DNA of 64,000 nt, taken from a gamma proteobacterium symbiont of Taylorina sp. (GTDB lineage: Bacteria; Pseudomonadota; Gammaproteobacteria; GRL18). Both the position numbers and the translations under genes were made by a program. Positions 1 to 9,817 of this stretch are shown in pieces. How positions within the stretch are numbered: the first letter of the stretch is position 1; every line of letters begins with the position of its first letter. Location of the stretch: the NCBI GenBank assembly GCA_025655455.1, contig JAHXIV010000056.1:1-64000 (forward strand), read 5' to 3'. A model generated the notes under the pieces. It saw only the letters and a program-made list of their open reading frames with translations, was not told the origin of the DNA and did not search any database.

Positions 1-98
1 TTTTGCATTGAGTATTCTTTTTAGTGAGTCTCGTACTTTATCATTAAGCTTTTATTTTGTATAGATAGCAATGAGCCTCACTTAGGATGAGGAAGTCG

Positions 99-197
99 TT
101 ATATTTTTATCCCCAGAACAGTTACATCATCATTGTATTCATACTTTTGTAATTCATAAAGCAGTAATTCCAGGTGATCAGCAAGTGTTTTTAACTT
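99..197 (-). pseudogene. Remnant of a SpoIIE-type phosphatase C-terminus
   Basis: Reading the minus strand gives an open stretch of about 32 codons ending in TAA at 99-101 whose last part reads LLYELQKYEYNDDVTVLGIK. This closely matches the C-terminal end of the intact sensor phosphatase at 10369-14136 (LLYELQQYQQDYERNDDVTV). An in-frame TGA lies just upstream and no start codon or catalytic part of the phosphatase is present, so this is a broken 3-prime end. It lies downstream of cheB on the same strand as the intact copy, so the chemotaxis operon is bracketed by homologous sequence. The rest of 1-98 holds a small hairpin (76-92, CCTCA/TGAGG) and nothing else I recognise. Confidence 0.7.
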
Positions 198-203
198 AAA
201 TCA

Positions 204-257
204 CTAAACTTCTACACCTAACACAGTCACATCATCCAGTTGCTGTTTATCTGACAT
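204..257 (-). pseudogene. Second, shorter phosphatase C-terminal remnant (17 codons)
   Basis: A 17-codon reading frame starts with an ATG that overlaps the end of cheB and ends with TAG at 204-206. Its sequence MSDKQQLDDVTVLGVEV carries the same DDVTV-(I/L)-G tail as the SpoIIE-type phosphatase. It lies immediately before the first remnant, so two 3-prime ends of this family sit in tandem. It is too short for a working phosphatase. Whether it is translated through coupling to cheB cannot be told from sequence. Confidence 0.5.
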
Positions 258-1269
258 TATTGATAATATTTGCAACATCTTGTAACGGTATTTGTTTTTC
301 AACTCCACCTAATTCAAAAGCCACTTTAGGCATACCATAAACAACCGATGTTTTTTCATCTTGTCCATAGGTTTTACCACCCGCTTCTTTTATTTTTTTT
401 ATCCCTTGAGCACCATCCTTACCCATCCCGGTAAGAATAAAAGCAATTGAATTTTGTTTTGCCTGTTTTGCTAAAGAAGTAAAAATTACATCAACACTGG
501 GCTTATGATTTGAAACCTTTGGAAAGTTTTTTAACACAACCTTATATATAAACAAGCCTTCATGAATCACTTCAAGATGCCTGTCGCCGGGCGCAATTAG
601 AATTTGGCCATGGGATAAAATATCACCGGCTTTAGCTTCTTTTATCATTGAATTTTTACAGTGTTTATTTAAGCTATTGGCAAAAGAGGCAGTGAATCCC
701 TCTGGCATATGCTGAACAACGACAATAGGAGAGTGATTAGGTCGCAATTCTAAAAATATTTTTTCCAGAGTTTGTACGCCACCGGTTGATGCTCCAATGG
801 CTATAATTTTATGTGTTTTTTTTAAAGGTTGATGGTCATTTTTTACACAGGTCTTCTTGTGAGTAAAGGATTTAGATTGTGCAGCCGCTTTTATTTTAGC
901 GATAAACTCATCGCTAATATCATCGATACTGTTAAGCAATCCTGTGTTTGGTTTCAGTATAATATCACAGGCTCCTAATCTTAAAGATTCAATCGCCTTA
1001 GATGAACCTGCCTCTACAAATGCTGAGCAAATGATAGTGGGGATTGGTTTTTGTTCCTGTATTTGCTTAAGAAAGGTCAGGCCATCCATTTTTGGCATTT
1101 CAATATCTAAAATAAAAACATCAGGCAGTCCTACTTTTTTAAATTGTTCAAATGCTTCAACAGGATTTTCAGCTTCACCAATAACCTGTATGGTTTTGCT
1201 TTTACTTAGAATACTTTTTATGGTCGATCTGACCAGTATTGCATCATCTATTATAAATACTTTTATCAT
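247..1269 (-). CDS. cheB: CheB: chemotaxis response regulator, protein-glutamate methylesterase
   Basis: CheB removes methyl groups from (and deamidates) glutamates of the chemoreceptor, working against CheR during adaptation. The 340-residue protein has an N-terminal receiver domain (about residues 1-120) with the acidic pair IIDDA, the phosphoacceptor region DIEMPKMDG and a late conserved lysine (LKPN). A linker leads to a C-terminal methylesterase domain (about 150-335). The catalytic Ser is in GASTGG, the His in VVQHMPEG and the Asp in LTGMGKDGAQG, so all three are kept. It is the last gene of the cheY-to-cheB operon, 13 bases after the ParA-like gene. Its end overlaps a short phosphatase remnant. 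No other candidate function. Confidence 0.95.
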   Translation of the reverse strand: MIKVFIIDDAILVRSTIKSILSKSKTIQVIGEAENPVEAFEQFKKVGLPDVFILDIEMPKMDGLTFLKQIQEQKPIPTIICSAFVEAGSSKAIESLRLGACDIILKPNTGLLNSIDDISDEFIAKIKAAAQSKSFTHKKTCVKNDHQPLKKTHKIIAIGASTGGVQTLEKIFLELRPNHSPIVVVQHMPEGFTASFANSLNKHCKNSMIKEAKAGDILSHGQILIAPGDRHLEVIHEGLFIYKVVLKNFPKVSNHKPSVDVIFTSLAKQAKQNSIAFILTGMGKDGAQGIKKIKEAGGKTYGQDEKTSVVYGMPKVAFELGGVEKQIPLQDVANIINNVR

Positions 1270-1282
1270 TTATTAGCCCTAA

Positions 1283-2101
1283 TTATTTACCCCCTAACAA
1301 CATATTTAATTTCTTAAAAATAGGCACGATAACCTCTTTAAAATACTCTTTTGTACTATGATCCATATAGTTTTTAAAACTAACTAATTTTATTTCTTTT
1401 TCACTGCTATATTCAGACATGTTTTTTCTCAAATCTGTTATAAAATCTCTTTTTTGTTTTGCTATCTCATAAATAGTATATCCAAATCTTCTGCTATATT
1501 TTATGACGTCATTCTCAGGCATAATGGCATAGTTTTCAAAATCTTCATGACTTAAATAGCTTTTTAGAGCATATTTTTCACTAAAAATTCCTCTAGGATC
1601 ACCAAAATAATTTTCAAACTGATAATCTAATTTATTGATATTTTTGGCTTTATTTAAAATGAAAAGTATTTTAATTTCCGGGTTTAAATGCTTTAATGTC
1701 TGGTAAATAATACTGGCATTAATTCCATCTTGTTCCCCATCAAGCAAAGGAATTATTACTAAATCTATAAAGTATATCATACCGCTTTGTTTAAAAGCAT
1801 TTAAGGCTAAAGTGGTCGTTTTATTGCCACCGATATCAACACAAACAGATTCATTTTGACTAAATATTTCTGTAATTTCGTCTCTTATAAAATCATCTGA
1901 TATGTTCACTGTTTTTCTTACGCTTAAATTACTGGCACCAAAACTAAGATAATCTTTATTATCATCATCAAATTCATAATATTTTATAGGATTTTTATTA
2001 TTAAGAAGATATAAATAAGGGGTAACAATCTGCATAGCAATGGTACTTTTACCCACACCACCCTTACTCGAAATGGTTAATATTTTTATGGTTTTATTCA
2101 T
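1283..2101 (-). CDS. ParA/MinD-type P-loop ATPase within the chemotaxis operon
   Basis: The 272-residue protein starts with a deviant Walker A motif, SSKGGVGKSTIAMQI, the hallmark of ParA/MinD/Soj ATPases. A Walker B-like segment (VCVDIGGNKTT) follows near residue 90 and a later stretch reads FILNKAKN. The family uses ATP-driven dimerisation to position cargo on the nucleoid or membrane. It lies 4 bases after cheR and 13 bases before cheB, so it is cotranscribed with the chemosensory genes. Known relatives in such operons (ParC in Vibrio, PpfA in Rhodobacter) place chemoreceptor arrays in the cell, and that is the likely role here by analogy. The C-terminal third (SFKNYMDHSTKEYF onward) matches nothing I recognise. 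It has no ParB partner nearby. Confidence 0.8.
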   Translation of the reverse strand: MNKTIKILTISSKGGVGKSTIAMQIVTPYLYLLNNKNPIKYYEFDDDNKDYLSFGASNLSVRKTVNISDDFIRDEITEIFSQNESVCVDIGGNKTTTLALNAFKQSGMIYFIDLVIIPLLDGEQDGINASIIYQTLKHLNPEIKILFILNKAKNINKLDYQFENYFGDPRGIFSEKYALKSYLSHEDFENYAIMPENDVIKYSRRFGYTIYEIAKQKRDFITDLRKNMSEYSSEKEIKLVSFKNYMDHSTKEYFKEVIVPIFKKLNMLLGGK

Positions 2102-2105
2102 ATCC

Positions 2106-2939
2106 TTATTCCTGCCCTATGCCTTTTTTTTGATAGATCGAAGTTTGGCATTTTTTTAAATATCCAGTATCTAAACCATCTAAATTTTCTGTTAAACTAA
2201 TAATAAGATAACCACCAATATTTAAGTTGGCTAATATATTATTTAATACTTGTTGTTTTGTTTTTGTATTAAAATAGATAAATACATTTCTCAAAAAAAT
2301 AATATCAAATGAGCCATAGCAGCTATCAGGAACGATGAGATTATTTATGTCAAATTTCATATTGGTAGAAAGTTTTTGATCAATTAAAAATTTTCCTGCA
2401 AATCGCCCTGAACCCTTTAAGCAATATTTTTTTTTGTAGTATGCAGGAATTTTATTTGTCCAGGATTCACAATATAAGCCCTTTTTTGCTTTTTTTATCA
2501 CCTCTGTATTGATATCAGTGCCGATGATTTGCCATTGTTTAAGGTTTAAAAAATTATCCAGTATCATGGCGATACTATAAGCTTCAGCCCCGACACTGGA
2601 AGCAGCACTCCAGATTCTCAATGGCTGTTGCCTTTCTGAATCAGCAGCCGCTGGATTAACAGAAATTTGCCTGACAATGGAAGTTAAAAAATCAAAATGT
2701 TGGGATTCCCTGAAAAAAGAGGTCTCATTGGTGGTGAGATGATTGATCATCTGAATTTTTTCTTCAGGATCCTGATTAACAATTTTAAGATAATGAGAAA
2801 AACTGTCTATCTCATAGTGTAATAATCGACTATAGAGCCTGTTTTGTACTAAATCTAATTTACTATCATCTAAACTCATCCCTACCGCATCCAGGATAAG
2901 TTTTTGAAAACTTTTAAATTCTATTTTATTTAATGTCAT
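2106..2939 (-). CDS. cheR: CheR: chemoreceptor glutamate O-methyltransferase
   Basis: CheR transfers methyl groups from S-adenosylmethionine to receptor glutamates. The 277-residue protein has the usual two parts: an alpha-helical N-terminal domain (about 1-75, with NHLTTNETSFFRE, the typical segment that starts the transferase region) and a C-terminal SAM-binding domain. The SAM motif reads IWSAASSVGAEAYSIAM where most CheR proteins have W(S)AGCSTGEEPYS, so the central Cys-Ser-Thr-Gly-Glu is changed but the fold signature remains. Later motifs IIFLRNVFIYFN and GGYLIISLTE are standard. It lies between cheV and the ParA-like gene. The MCP in this operon lacks an obvious C-terminal CheR-tethering pentapeptide. 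Confidence 0.92.
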   Translation of the reverse strand: MTLNKIEFKSFQKLILDAVGMSLDDSKLDLVQNRLYSRLLHYEIDSFSHYLKIVNQDPEEKIQMINHLTTNETSFFRESQHFDFLTSIVRQISVNPAAADSERQQPLRIWSAASSVGAEAYSIAMILDNFLNLKQWQIIGTDINTEVIKKAKKGLYCESWTNKIPAYYKKKYCLKGSGRFAGKFLIDQKLSTNMKFDINNLIVPDSCYGSFDIIFLRNVFIYFNTKTKQQVLNNILANLNIGGYLIISLTENLDGLDTGYLKKCQTSIYQKKGIGQE

Positions 2940-2948
2940 TGTCAGTGT

Positions 2949-3932
2949 TTAGTAAAGAATAAATTCTTCTATCGCTTCACCCAGAGCCAGCATATCGACC
3001 TTTCCTATGGTCTTTGCGATTTGACTGGTGCTCAGCTCTTTCTCCTTTACATTATTTGACATATTGGTATGGATAATAATATTGATATTATCATATGAAT
3101 TGTCTTGTCTGATAAAACGAATCACTTCTCTGCCGCTTGCTCCAGGCATCTCAAGGTCGGTTATAAATAATCCAATATCGGAGGGTTCAATATTAACCAG
3201 ATCATCAATTAGTGCCTGCCCGTCATTATATATTTTATATTGACATTCCAGTTTTAAAAATAACTTTTCAACCATTTTTCTTATAAATCGACTATCATCT
3301 GCAAATAGTATGGTTTTGTTCTTTTTTTTAGAGGCAAAACGTTTAGATACTATAAAATTACTGGTTTCTGCATTACTCTGTTTTTCTATAGTGTCAAATA
3401 CATCCAGTAGAAACCGATCACTATCAAAGATAGTACAAAGTTTATCGATACCATTGATATTGATATTAATTTTAGAAATAAAAGAGGATTTAGAATTATC
3501 AGCACTATTATCACTCATATCCTTAGAATCTATGGTGACAATATCTTCAACTTCTTTAACGACAATAGCAAACCTTTTTCCACCATAACAAACGATGATG
3601 ACCAGTTCATATTGATCATCATCCAATATCGGATTTCCCATCCATTTATCAAAGTTAACGATAGAGGTCATCTTTCCTCTAATATTCGCAGTGCCTGAAA
3701 TATAATTATCTTTATCATGATTGTGAACAATATCTAAATCCCTATAAACTAAAAGTTCCTCTATTTTAGAGATATTTTTTGCATAATATTGATTGTCTGA
3801 GCCTAAAAAAAGTAAATATTGATTGGTATCATTGGCATTGGTTGAGACTAATTTTACTAAATCCAGCTCATCATCTTCCATATCATCATCGATAATTGAA
3901 ATGATATCATCAATATTTGGTAAATCTGCCAT
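2949..3932 (-). CDS. cheV: CheV-type coupling protein (CheW domain plus receiver domain)
   Basis: The 327-residue protein has an acidic N-terminal stretch (IDDIISIIDDDMEDDE), a CheW-like domain from about residue 37 to 175 (YLLFLGSDNQYYAKNISKIEELL, then GTANIRGKMTSIVNFDKW), and a receiver domain from about 205 to 325. The receiver begins KTILFADDSRFIRK and has its phosphoacceptor aspartate in LFITDLEMPGASG. This is the CheV architecture: it couples receptors to CheA and can be phosphorylated, which may give adaptation. It lies 2 bases after the separate cheW, so the operon encodes both kinds of coupling protein. The N-terminal acidic leader is longer than in the usual CheV. Confidence 0.85.
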   Translation of the reverse strand: MADLPNIDDIISIIDDDMEDDELDLVKLVSTNANDTNQYLLFLGSDNQYYAKNISKIEELLVYRDLDIVHNHDKDNYISGTANIRGKMTSIVNFDKWMGNPILDDDQYELVIIVCYGGKRFAIVVKEVEDIVTIDSKDMSDNSADNSKSSFISKINININGIDKLCTIFDSDRFLLDVFDTIEKQSNAETSNFIVSKRFASKKKNKTILFADDSRFIRKMVEKLFLKLECQYKIYNDGQALIDDLVNIEPSDIGLFITDLEMPGASGREVIRFIRQDNSYDNINIIIHTNMSNNVKEKELSTSQIAKTIGKVDMLALGEAIEEFILY

Positions 3933-3934
3933 AT

Positions 3935-4444
3935 TTATCCTTTATCTTTTGACGACTTTTCTTTGGCTAAGATGGAGAGTTCCTTAATATCTAAAACGGT
4001 ATCAATATCTAACACAGCAATATATTCATCATTATATTTAGCCATGTTTTTTATAAAGTATTTATCAATTCTTGTCCCGAAATCAGGTGTCGATTCTATA
4101 TTTTCAGCACTGATATCATCGACTTCATACACCTGATCAATAATGACAGCAATTTGAAGCTCTTTGTTAAAATGTCTTTTTCTTAAAATGACTAAAGAAG
4201 TCGTATCATAAATTTGAGTTTGTTTTATCCCAAAGCGCTGTAATAAATCGATAACAGCGATTAGATTACCTCTTATATTGGTTACTCCTGAAACAAAGTC
4301 ACTCATCATAGGGACTTTGGTGATATTTTGATACTCTACTATCTCTATCACCTCCAGAGCAGTAATAGCATAAATATCTTTATTGGCAACAAATAAAAAA
4401 TATTGATTTTTTTCATTGGATGATTCATTGTTTTGCTTACTCAT
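3935..4444 (-). CDS. cheW: CheW: chemotaxis coupling protein
   Basis: This 169-residue single-domain protein bridges chemoreceptors and the CheA kinase. CheW features are visible throughout: QYFLFVANKDIYAITALEVIEIVEY at the start, the conserved SGVTNIRGNLIAVIDL near residue 60, and a later VIIDQVYEVDDI strand. It follows the MCP gene by 2 bases and precedes cheV by 2 bases, so translation is probably coupled. The C-terminus (ELSILAKEKSSKDKG) is a short charged tail beyond the domain. Confidence 0.93.
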   Translation of the reverse strand: MSKQNNESSNEKNQYFLFVANKDIYAITALEVIEIVEYQNITKVPMMSDFVSGVTNIRGNLIAVIDLLQRFGIKQTQIYDTTSLVILRKRHFNKELQIAVIIDQVYEVDDISAENIESTPDFGTRIDKYFIKNMAKYNDEYIAVLDIDTVLDIKELSILAKEKSSKDKG

Positions 4445-4446
4445 GA

Positions 4447-7400
4447 TTAATATCTATTAAATTCTCTTAAATCTAAATCATCAGTAGGCTCATTATTATC
4501 AGCATTGTCCGTATGCTCTATGCTATTTATCATAGCAGGTACAGATTGATTGTCAGGAGAGACCGGCTCTCTCTGCGGGTTAATATTTTGTTCTGAAAAT
4601 TTGAAAAACTCCATAATACCCGCAAGAGAAGTTATCTGACTATCCAGCTCTTCACTGGTAGAGGCCAAATCCTGTGAACCGGTTGCATTACTTTGTGTGA
4701 CCCGATCCAATTGATTCATAGATTGTGTTATCTGAGAAATACCAATATCCTGTTCTGAGGCTGAAGCGGCTATATCTTTTATCAATATGGCTGTTTCTTG
4801 AATCTGTGGTACCACGTTTGAGATGAGCTTGCCGGCGTTTTTACTGATGCTTAAACTATTTTCTGTAATCGTGCTGATTTCAGATGCAGCCACTTGTGAT
4901 CTTTTTGCCAGTTTTCTTACCTCTGCAGCAACAACAGCAAAGCCTTTACCATGCTCACCCGCTCGAGCTGCTTCAATAGCAGCATTCAGTGCCAGCAAGT
5001 TAGTTTGATAAACAATATCTTCAATGATTTTAATTCTTTGAGAAATAGTTTCCATGGCATCGACTGTTTTATTGACAGCAGTACCACCCTCAATGGACAT
5101 TTTGGCTGATTGTTCTGCTAATAAGTCTGTTTTATCCGCATTTTTCCTGGATTCACTGATATTGCCGCTCATTTGTTCCAGAGCACTGGTTGTTTCCTGT
5201 AATGAAGTAGCTTGCTGAGTTGCACCTGAACTTAATATTTGTGCTGTTGAATTGACAATTTGTGAGGCTTTAGCAATTTCTTCCGTGCTATTTTTAGTAT
5301 CAATAATGATAGATTTAAACTTTTCGGCTACATTATTAATAGAATGCTTGAGCTTGTTATAATCCCCCTGATAGGATTCTGTTATTCGATAATTTAAATT
5401 ACCTTTTTCAAGCTCACTAAGAGCCATCGTAATTTCTGAAAAAGCTTTATTTATATCCCTTAACAGACAGTTTACCGCTTCAATAATGGTTAGATAACCC
5501 CCTTCTAAACCTCTACTATCTACTCTGGTTTCTAAATCTCCAATAGTGACCGCTGAACTGGCCATTTCAAAATTAGCAATTAAGCCTTTCAGATTGCCTC
5601 TGACTTTTTCAATGGTATTATTGATAAAGATTTTTTTACCAGGCAGAGTTTCAAGTGGTGCATCAAAATTTCCTTTACCAAATTCTTCAACAACCGCCAT
5701 AGCCAGTTTTTTAACCTTGATGTGACCATTGACCATATTATTAATACCGCTGGCCATGGTATTAAATTCACCTGCATAATTATCGGCTGGGATAACCACA
5801 TCAATATCCCCTAAATCATGCTCATGGCTCATATGGTTGATATCAGCAATTAAACCTTTCAGATTGCCTCTGACTTTTTCAATAGTATTATTAATAAAGA
5901 CTTTTTTACCCGGTAAGGTTTCAAGTGGCGCATCAAAGTTTCCTTTGCCAAATTCTTCAACAACCGCCATGGCCATTTTTTTAACTTTGATATGACCATT
6001 GACCATATTGTTAATACCATCTGCCATTGCTTTGAAATCACCTTCATAATTATCAGCAGGAATGACAAAATCAATATCACCCAGGTCATGCTCATGACTC
6101 ATCCTATTAATATCATCAATAAAGTTTTCTAATTTTGCCGCCATATTATTGACAGAATCTTTGATACCCGCATATTCACCATCATAGTCTGATACAATCC
6201 TATCTTTTAAGTGACCCGTTGATAAAGCTTGCAGATTGGATGAAATTGCACTGATAAATTCATTATCAATTTTAATATTTTCCTCTATTCTTGTTATATT
6301 TTGATTGACAACACTGGCCATATTGCCGATCTCATCATTAGATTGCTCATTTAGGGGAGCGATGTCTTTGGTCTTTTTATTTAAATAATTAAAAAATCCC
6401 AACAATCCATTTTGAAACTCTTCTAAAGGTTTAACGAGGATATGATTAAAAATAAAAATGGCAATAATAGCTGCAATAATTAACAGGATGATAGTTAACA
6501 AAATAATATGTTGTATTAATTTATTTGTTTTTTGTAAAATTTCTGACTCATCAATCTGAGAAATAATAGCCCACTCTATGTCCTGACCTACAGTAAATAA
6601 ACTATAAGAACTCAGTACAGAGTTGCCATTATAATCAATCATTATTTTTGTATCCTCATCACCTCTTAAAGCATTTTTAACGGCAATCGTATTAACCTCA
6701 CTTCTTGATGGATTATTAAATGAAGCAATGACATTATGTTTTTCAGGGCTGAGATAACTATCACTTCTCATCAATTTATCTGTACCAACCAGATAGTCTT
6801 CCTGAGACTGTCCGTAACCTTTTCTCAGCTGCATGATATGATCGATGCTTTCTACGGGTACTTGCAGTATTAATACGGATCTGAATTCACCCTCTATATA
6901 GACAGGTGTTCCTACAAACATGAAGGGCAAATTATTTGAGGGTTCATAAAGATCAATATCGACAAATACCGTTCTTTGTTCTTTGACCACTTTGTTCCAG
7001 ACTTTACCTAAACCGCTATTCACCAATTCATCGTGCTTAATATTTTTGCCGTAGTCTGATTCTTTGGCCTGAGAATACATCATGTGACCATGCGCTTTAC
7101 AGATTAAAAAAACATCATGATAACCGGTTTTTTTAGCATAAGTCTTAAAATATTTTTCATGCGGCAGCATCACTTTTTTTGATGATTCATGATTGACTGG
7201 AAAATCTTCATCTGCTGCGATATCCAGTTCATCATGTACCTCGATTAAATTAGTCGTTAATTCCAGACTGTTTGCACTAATCGCTAATATCTCAACATCA
7301 TTAGTAATCTGTTCGAAAAAACTCTTTAATTGAGACTTTTTCATTTCCATTGATGAATGCAAAACATTAGAGTTTTTTTCCAGCAGGTTTTCTTTAAAAC

Positions 7401-7506
7401 TATTGATAGACATCACAGCTAATATAGTCGACACAGTGGCTAATGTGACTATCAAAAGTATTATCATTTTTATTTTTATTGTTCCAATTTTCATAATTTT
7501 GTCCAT
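4447..7506 (-). CDS. Methyl-accepting chemotaxis protein with duplicated HAMP-like region
   Basis: This 1019-residue membrane chemoreceptor has a first transmembrane helix at about 13-30 ([19 protein letters not shown]) and a periplasmic ligand-binding region to about 330. The ligand-binding region looks like a double-Cache type; an example stretch is [21 protein letters not shown] second helix spans about 331-353. A long HAMP and HAMP-like region follows from 354 to about 700 and contains two near-identical 90-residue units. The signalling domain spans about 735-985, with the hairpin tip [20 protein letters not shown] and [14 protein letters not shown]. It is the sole receptor gene in the operon, between cheA and cheW, so it is probably the dedicated input. 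The C-terminus ends LREFNRY, not a clear CheR/CheB-docking pentapeptide. Ligand unknown. Confidence 0.93.
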   Translation of the reverse strand: MDKIMKIGTIKIKMIILLIVTLATVSTILAVMSINSFKENLLEKNSNVLHSSMEMKKSQLKSFFEQITNDVEILAISANSLELTTNLIEVHDELDIAADEDFPVNHESSKKVMLPHEKYFKTYAKKTGYHDVFLICKAHGHMMYSQAKESDYGKNIKHDELVNSGLGKVWNKVVKEQRTVFVDIDLYEPSNNLPFMFVGTPVYIEGEFRSVLILQVPVESIDHIMQLRKGYGQSQEDYLVGTDKLMRSDSYLSPEKHNVIASFNNPSRSEVNTIAVKNALRGDEDTKIMIDYNGNSVLSSYSLFTVGQDIEWAIISQIDESEILQKTNKLIQHIILLTIILLIIAAIIAIFIFNHILVKPLEEFQNGLLGFFNYLNKKTKDIAPLNEQSNDEIGNMASVVNQNITRIEENIKIDNEFISAISSNLQALSTGHLKDRIVSDYDGEYAGIKDSVNNMAAKLENFIDDINRMSHEHDLGDIDFVIPADNYEGDFKAMADGINNMVNGHIKVKKMAMAVVEEFGKGNFDAPLETLPGKKVFINNTIEKVRGNLKGLIADINHMSHEHDLGDIDVVIPADNYAGEFNTMASGINNMVNGHIKVKKLAMAVVEEFGKGNFDAPLETLPGKKIFINNTIEKVRGNLKGLIANFEMASSAVTIGDLETRVDSRGLEGGYLTIIEAVNCLLRDINKAFSEITMALSELEKGNLNYRITESYQGDYNKLKHSINNVAEKFKSIIIDTKNSTEEIAKASQIVNSTAQILSSGATQQATSLQETTSALEQMSGNISESRKNADKTDLLAEQSAKMSIEGGTAVNKTVDAMETISQRIKIIEDIVYQTNLLALNAAIEAARAGEHGKGFAVVAAEVRKLAKRSQVAASEISTITENSLSISKNAGKLISNVVPQIQETAILIKDIAASASEQDIGISQITQSMNQLDRVTQSNATGSQDLASTSEELDSQITSLAGIMEFFKFSEQNINPQREPVSPDNQSVPAMINSIEHTDNADNNEPTDDLDLREFNRY
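5577..6116 (-). repeat. Tandem 270-bp duplication inside the MCP gene
   Basis: Two adjacent units of 270 bp encode almost the same 90 residues, each running from [11 protein letters not shown] through [13 protein letters not shown] and [17 protein letters not shown] to [11 protein letters not shown]. For example, the bases CAGATTGCCTCTGACTTTTT recur exactly 270 bp apart (5590 and 5860). The units lie in the cytoplasmic poly-HAMP-like region, so the duplication lengthens the signalling rod. Differences are few and mostly silent or conservative, which suggests a recent event or ongoing gene conversion. Confidence 0.88.
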
Positions 7507-7532
7507 TTTTATATAACGGTGTGCTAATACGC

Positions 7533-9545
7533 TTAAACAATATGGCTTAATAACATTGGCACATCCAATATTAAAGCAACTTCACCATTTCCCAGAATCG
7601 TACCACCACTTATCCAGGATATTTTTTCAAACACTTCTCCCAGTGGTTTTATCACAGTTTGAAATTCACCATGAAGTTCGTGTACTATCAAGCCGGCTAT
7701 TTGATTACCGCTATTCACTATAATAATATTTTCTCTTTCATAATCAACCCTGTTAATGTCAAAATAATCACCAATATCAAGCAGGGGTAATATTGAACCT
7801 CTCAAATTAATAAATTCATTATTTTTCATATTCGATCGGTTTTCAGAGGTTAATTCGATACACTCCTGAATCATCTCTAGAGGAATAATAAATTTGGTAT
7901 CGCCTGATTGAACCAGAAATCCATCTATAATCGCCAGGGTTAAAGGCAGGCAAACTGTTATTTTACTGCCCTGACCTAAAGTAGAATCAACATCAACTGT
8001 GCCTTTGAGTTCTTCAATATTTCTTTTGACCACATCCATGCCGACACCACGACCTGAAACATCTGATACACTCTCTGCAGTGGACAATCCCGCAGCAAAG
8101 ATAAGATTGTAAATTTCCTTATCCGTCAGCTGTGCAGTTGGGGAAACCAGTTTATTTTTAATTGCCTGAGCAAGAATAATCTCTTTTGGGATTCCAGCGC
8201 CATCATCCTCAACTTCTATTACAATGGAGCCTGCATCCGGATAAGCACGCAGATCAATGCGTCCCTTTTCTTTTTTCCCATTAGCAATGCGTTTTTCCAT
8301 AGATTCAATCCCATGATCCACAGAATTTCGCAACATATGCACCAGTGGATCAGAGATTTTTTCAACCACGCTTTTATCAAGCTCGGTATCTTCTCCACTG
8401 ATCACAAACTCTATCTGTTTTCCCAGTTTTTTTGCAGTGTCATTGACAATTCTTCTGAGTTTATTAAAACTACTGCCCACTTGTACCATGCGTATATCCA
8501 TTACACCGGTTCTAATCTCTTCAAGCATGGATGTCAGGGTATCTGCAGCTTCTAATAGTTCGATATTATCATCCATGTCAGCAATTTGAGTTATTTTTGC
8601 ATTGGCGATAACCATCTCACTAATGAGATTAATTAACTGGTCAACTTTTGATGAATCAACTCTGAGTGAAAAGTTTTTTTCTACGCGGGTTTCTTTTTTC
8701 TTTATTGGTTTAGCCAATGCATTTGAGGTGGGTTTAGCCTTTTCTGCAATAGATGGTTCTACAACGGCGGGTTCTACTGATTCAGTATTTTCTGTTTCAA
8801 TCTTTTCATTGATATTGATAATACTCAGATCTATATCGTCTTTGACAAATTCAAAAGCAGCGACTATCTCGTCTATAGGCTCTTCACATTGATATTGCAT
8901 CGATAGAGTGAGATAAGATTTTAAGGGTTCCAGTTGTTTGATATCGGGTATATCACTATCTTCAATTGTCAGGTTCGTAACATCCCCGATAACTCCTAAA
9001 TATTTAATGATAGCCATGATATCCATATCAGATTTAAAAAAACTATCTTTTGGTTTTATCGTGATATGATAGGATGAAATTTTATCAACAACAGCCTCTT
9101 CTGCTTCACTCTCCTTTTTGTCACTTTTAAGATCTAAAACATCAGGCTTGCCAAGCCCTGAAAAAGCAGAGAGCTGAGCCAGGATATCATTGTGACAGGT
9201 AAGTTGATCATCATCCAGTTGTTCATCTTGTACGGTTACATCGATTAAAGTTCTTGAATGGTCATTAACCAGTAAAAAAAGCTCAAGCATCGCTTGTGTT
9301 AAAACAATTTTTTTATTTCTAACCTGATCAAGTAGATTTTCAGCAACATGTGCAAAGGAAACCACATCATCAAAGCCAAACATGCCTGCATTACCTTTCA
9401 TGGTATGCATCGCACGAAAAAGTTTGTTGATCATCTCACTGTCAACTGCTTCAATAGATATCTCTGACATATCCATCAAAGTATCTTCCATAATGCTTAA
9501 TTGTTCGTCCATATCTTCACAAAACAGCTGCAGCTCTTCTGTCAT
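7533..9545 (-). CDS. cheA: CheA: chemotaxis histidine kinase
   Basis: CheA autophosphorylates on histidine in response to receptor state and passes phosphate to CheY, CheB and CheV. The 670-residue protein has an N-terminal HPt domain with phosphoacceptor His47 in [12 protein letters not shown] variable middle domain (about 150-250) follows, of uncertain relation to the CheY-binding P2. The dimerisation helices span about 290-360. The ATP-binding domain has the N box [16 protein letters not shown], the G1 box VEDDGAGIP and [20 protein letters not shown] CheW-like regulatory domain occupies about 515-668. Its ATG overlaps the stop of the STAS gene (ATGA), so the two are translationally coupled. 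All catalytic boxes look intact. Confidence 0.95.
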   Translation of the reverse strand: MTEELQLFCEDMDEQLSIMEDTLMDMSEISIEAVDSEMINKLFRAMHTMKGNAGMFGFDDVVSFAHVAENLLDQVRNKKIVLTQAMLELFLLVNDHSRTLIDVTVQDEQLDDDQLTCHNDILAQLSAFSGLGKPDVLDLKSDKKESEAEEAVVDKISSYHITIKPKDSFFKSDMDIMAIIKYLGVIGDVTNLTIEDSDIPDIKQLEPLKSYLTLSMQYQCEEPIDEIVAAFEFVKDDIDLSIININEKIETENTESVEPAVVEPSIAEKAKPTSNALAKPIKKKETRVEKNFSLRVDSSKVDQLINLISEMVIANAKITQIADMDDNIELLEAADTLTSMLEEIRTGVMDIRMVQVGSSFNKLRRIVNDTAKKLGKQIEFVISGEDTELDKSVVEKISDPLVHMLRNSVDHGIESMEKRIANGKKEKGRIDLRAYPDAGSIVIEVEDDGAGIPKEIILAQAIKNKLVSPTAQLTDKEIYNLIFAAGLSTAESVSDVSGRGVGMDVVKRNIEELKGTVDVDSTLGQGSKITVCLPLTLAIIDGFLVQSGDTKFIIPLEMIQECIELTSENRSNMKNNEFINLRGSILPLLDIGDYFDINRVDYERENIIIVNSGNQIAGLIVHELHGEFQTVIKPLGEVFEKISWISGGTILGNGEVALILDVPMLLSHIV

Positions 9546-9814
9546 GGTGCAATGCCTAAAGTTTGATTTAGATTGAACATTTTAAAGGTTTGTTTTACTT
9601 GTCTGGCTTCTATATTGGTCAGTTTAAGATGAATAGCTTTTTCATCACAATATTTTTTTAACGACAGGATAAGTTGAATACTATTTAAATCAATTTTTTC
9701 TACATTGGAAAAATTTAAGGTAAATGAACTTTTAACAGACTGAACCTCTTTTAAAATTTTTTTATGACAGTTTTCAACTTCATAAATATTGAGTTCATTC
9801 AATAAAATTTTCAC
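9542..9814 (-). CDS. STAS-domain protein (anti-sigma-factor-antagonist type) in the che operon
   Basis: This 90-residue protein starts at GTG and shows the STAS pattern. A strand like FTLNFSNVEKIDLNSIQLILSL includes the conserved Asp and the Ser where phosphorylation usually occurs in SpoIIAA/RsbV proteins, followed by HLKLTNIEARQVKQTFKMF. It sits between cheY (3-base gap) and cheA (4-base overlap). STAS proteins of this type are usually switched by a serine kinase and a SpoIIE/RsbU-type phosphatase, and such a phosphatase is encoded just upstream (10369-14136). Dephosphorylation by that neighbour is inference. No RsbW-type kinase is visible in this window. Confidence 0.8.
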   Translation of the reverse strand: MKILLNELNIYEVENCHKKILKEVQSVKSSFTLNFSNVEKIDLNSIQLILSLKKYCDEKAIHLKLTNIEARQVKQTFKMFNLNQTLGIAP

Positions 9815-9817
9815 TGT

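Noticed and set aside
76-92. Hairpin CCTCA/TGAGG after the phosphatase remnant as terminator of the che operon
   Set aside because: No T-run follows it on the minus strand, so there is no support for intrinsic termination.
5589-6095. Two similar minus-strand ORFs (71 and 78 residues) that look like a repeated small gene
   Set aside because: They are the other reading frame of the 270-bp duplication within the MCP gene; their similarity comes from the DNA repeat.
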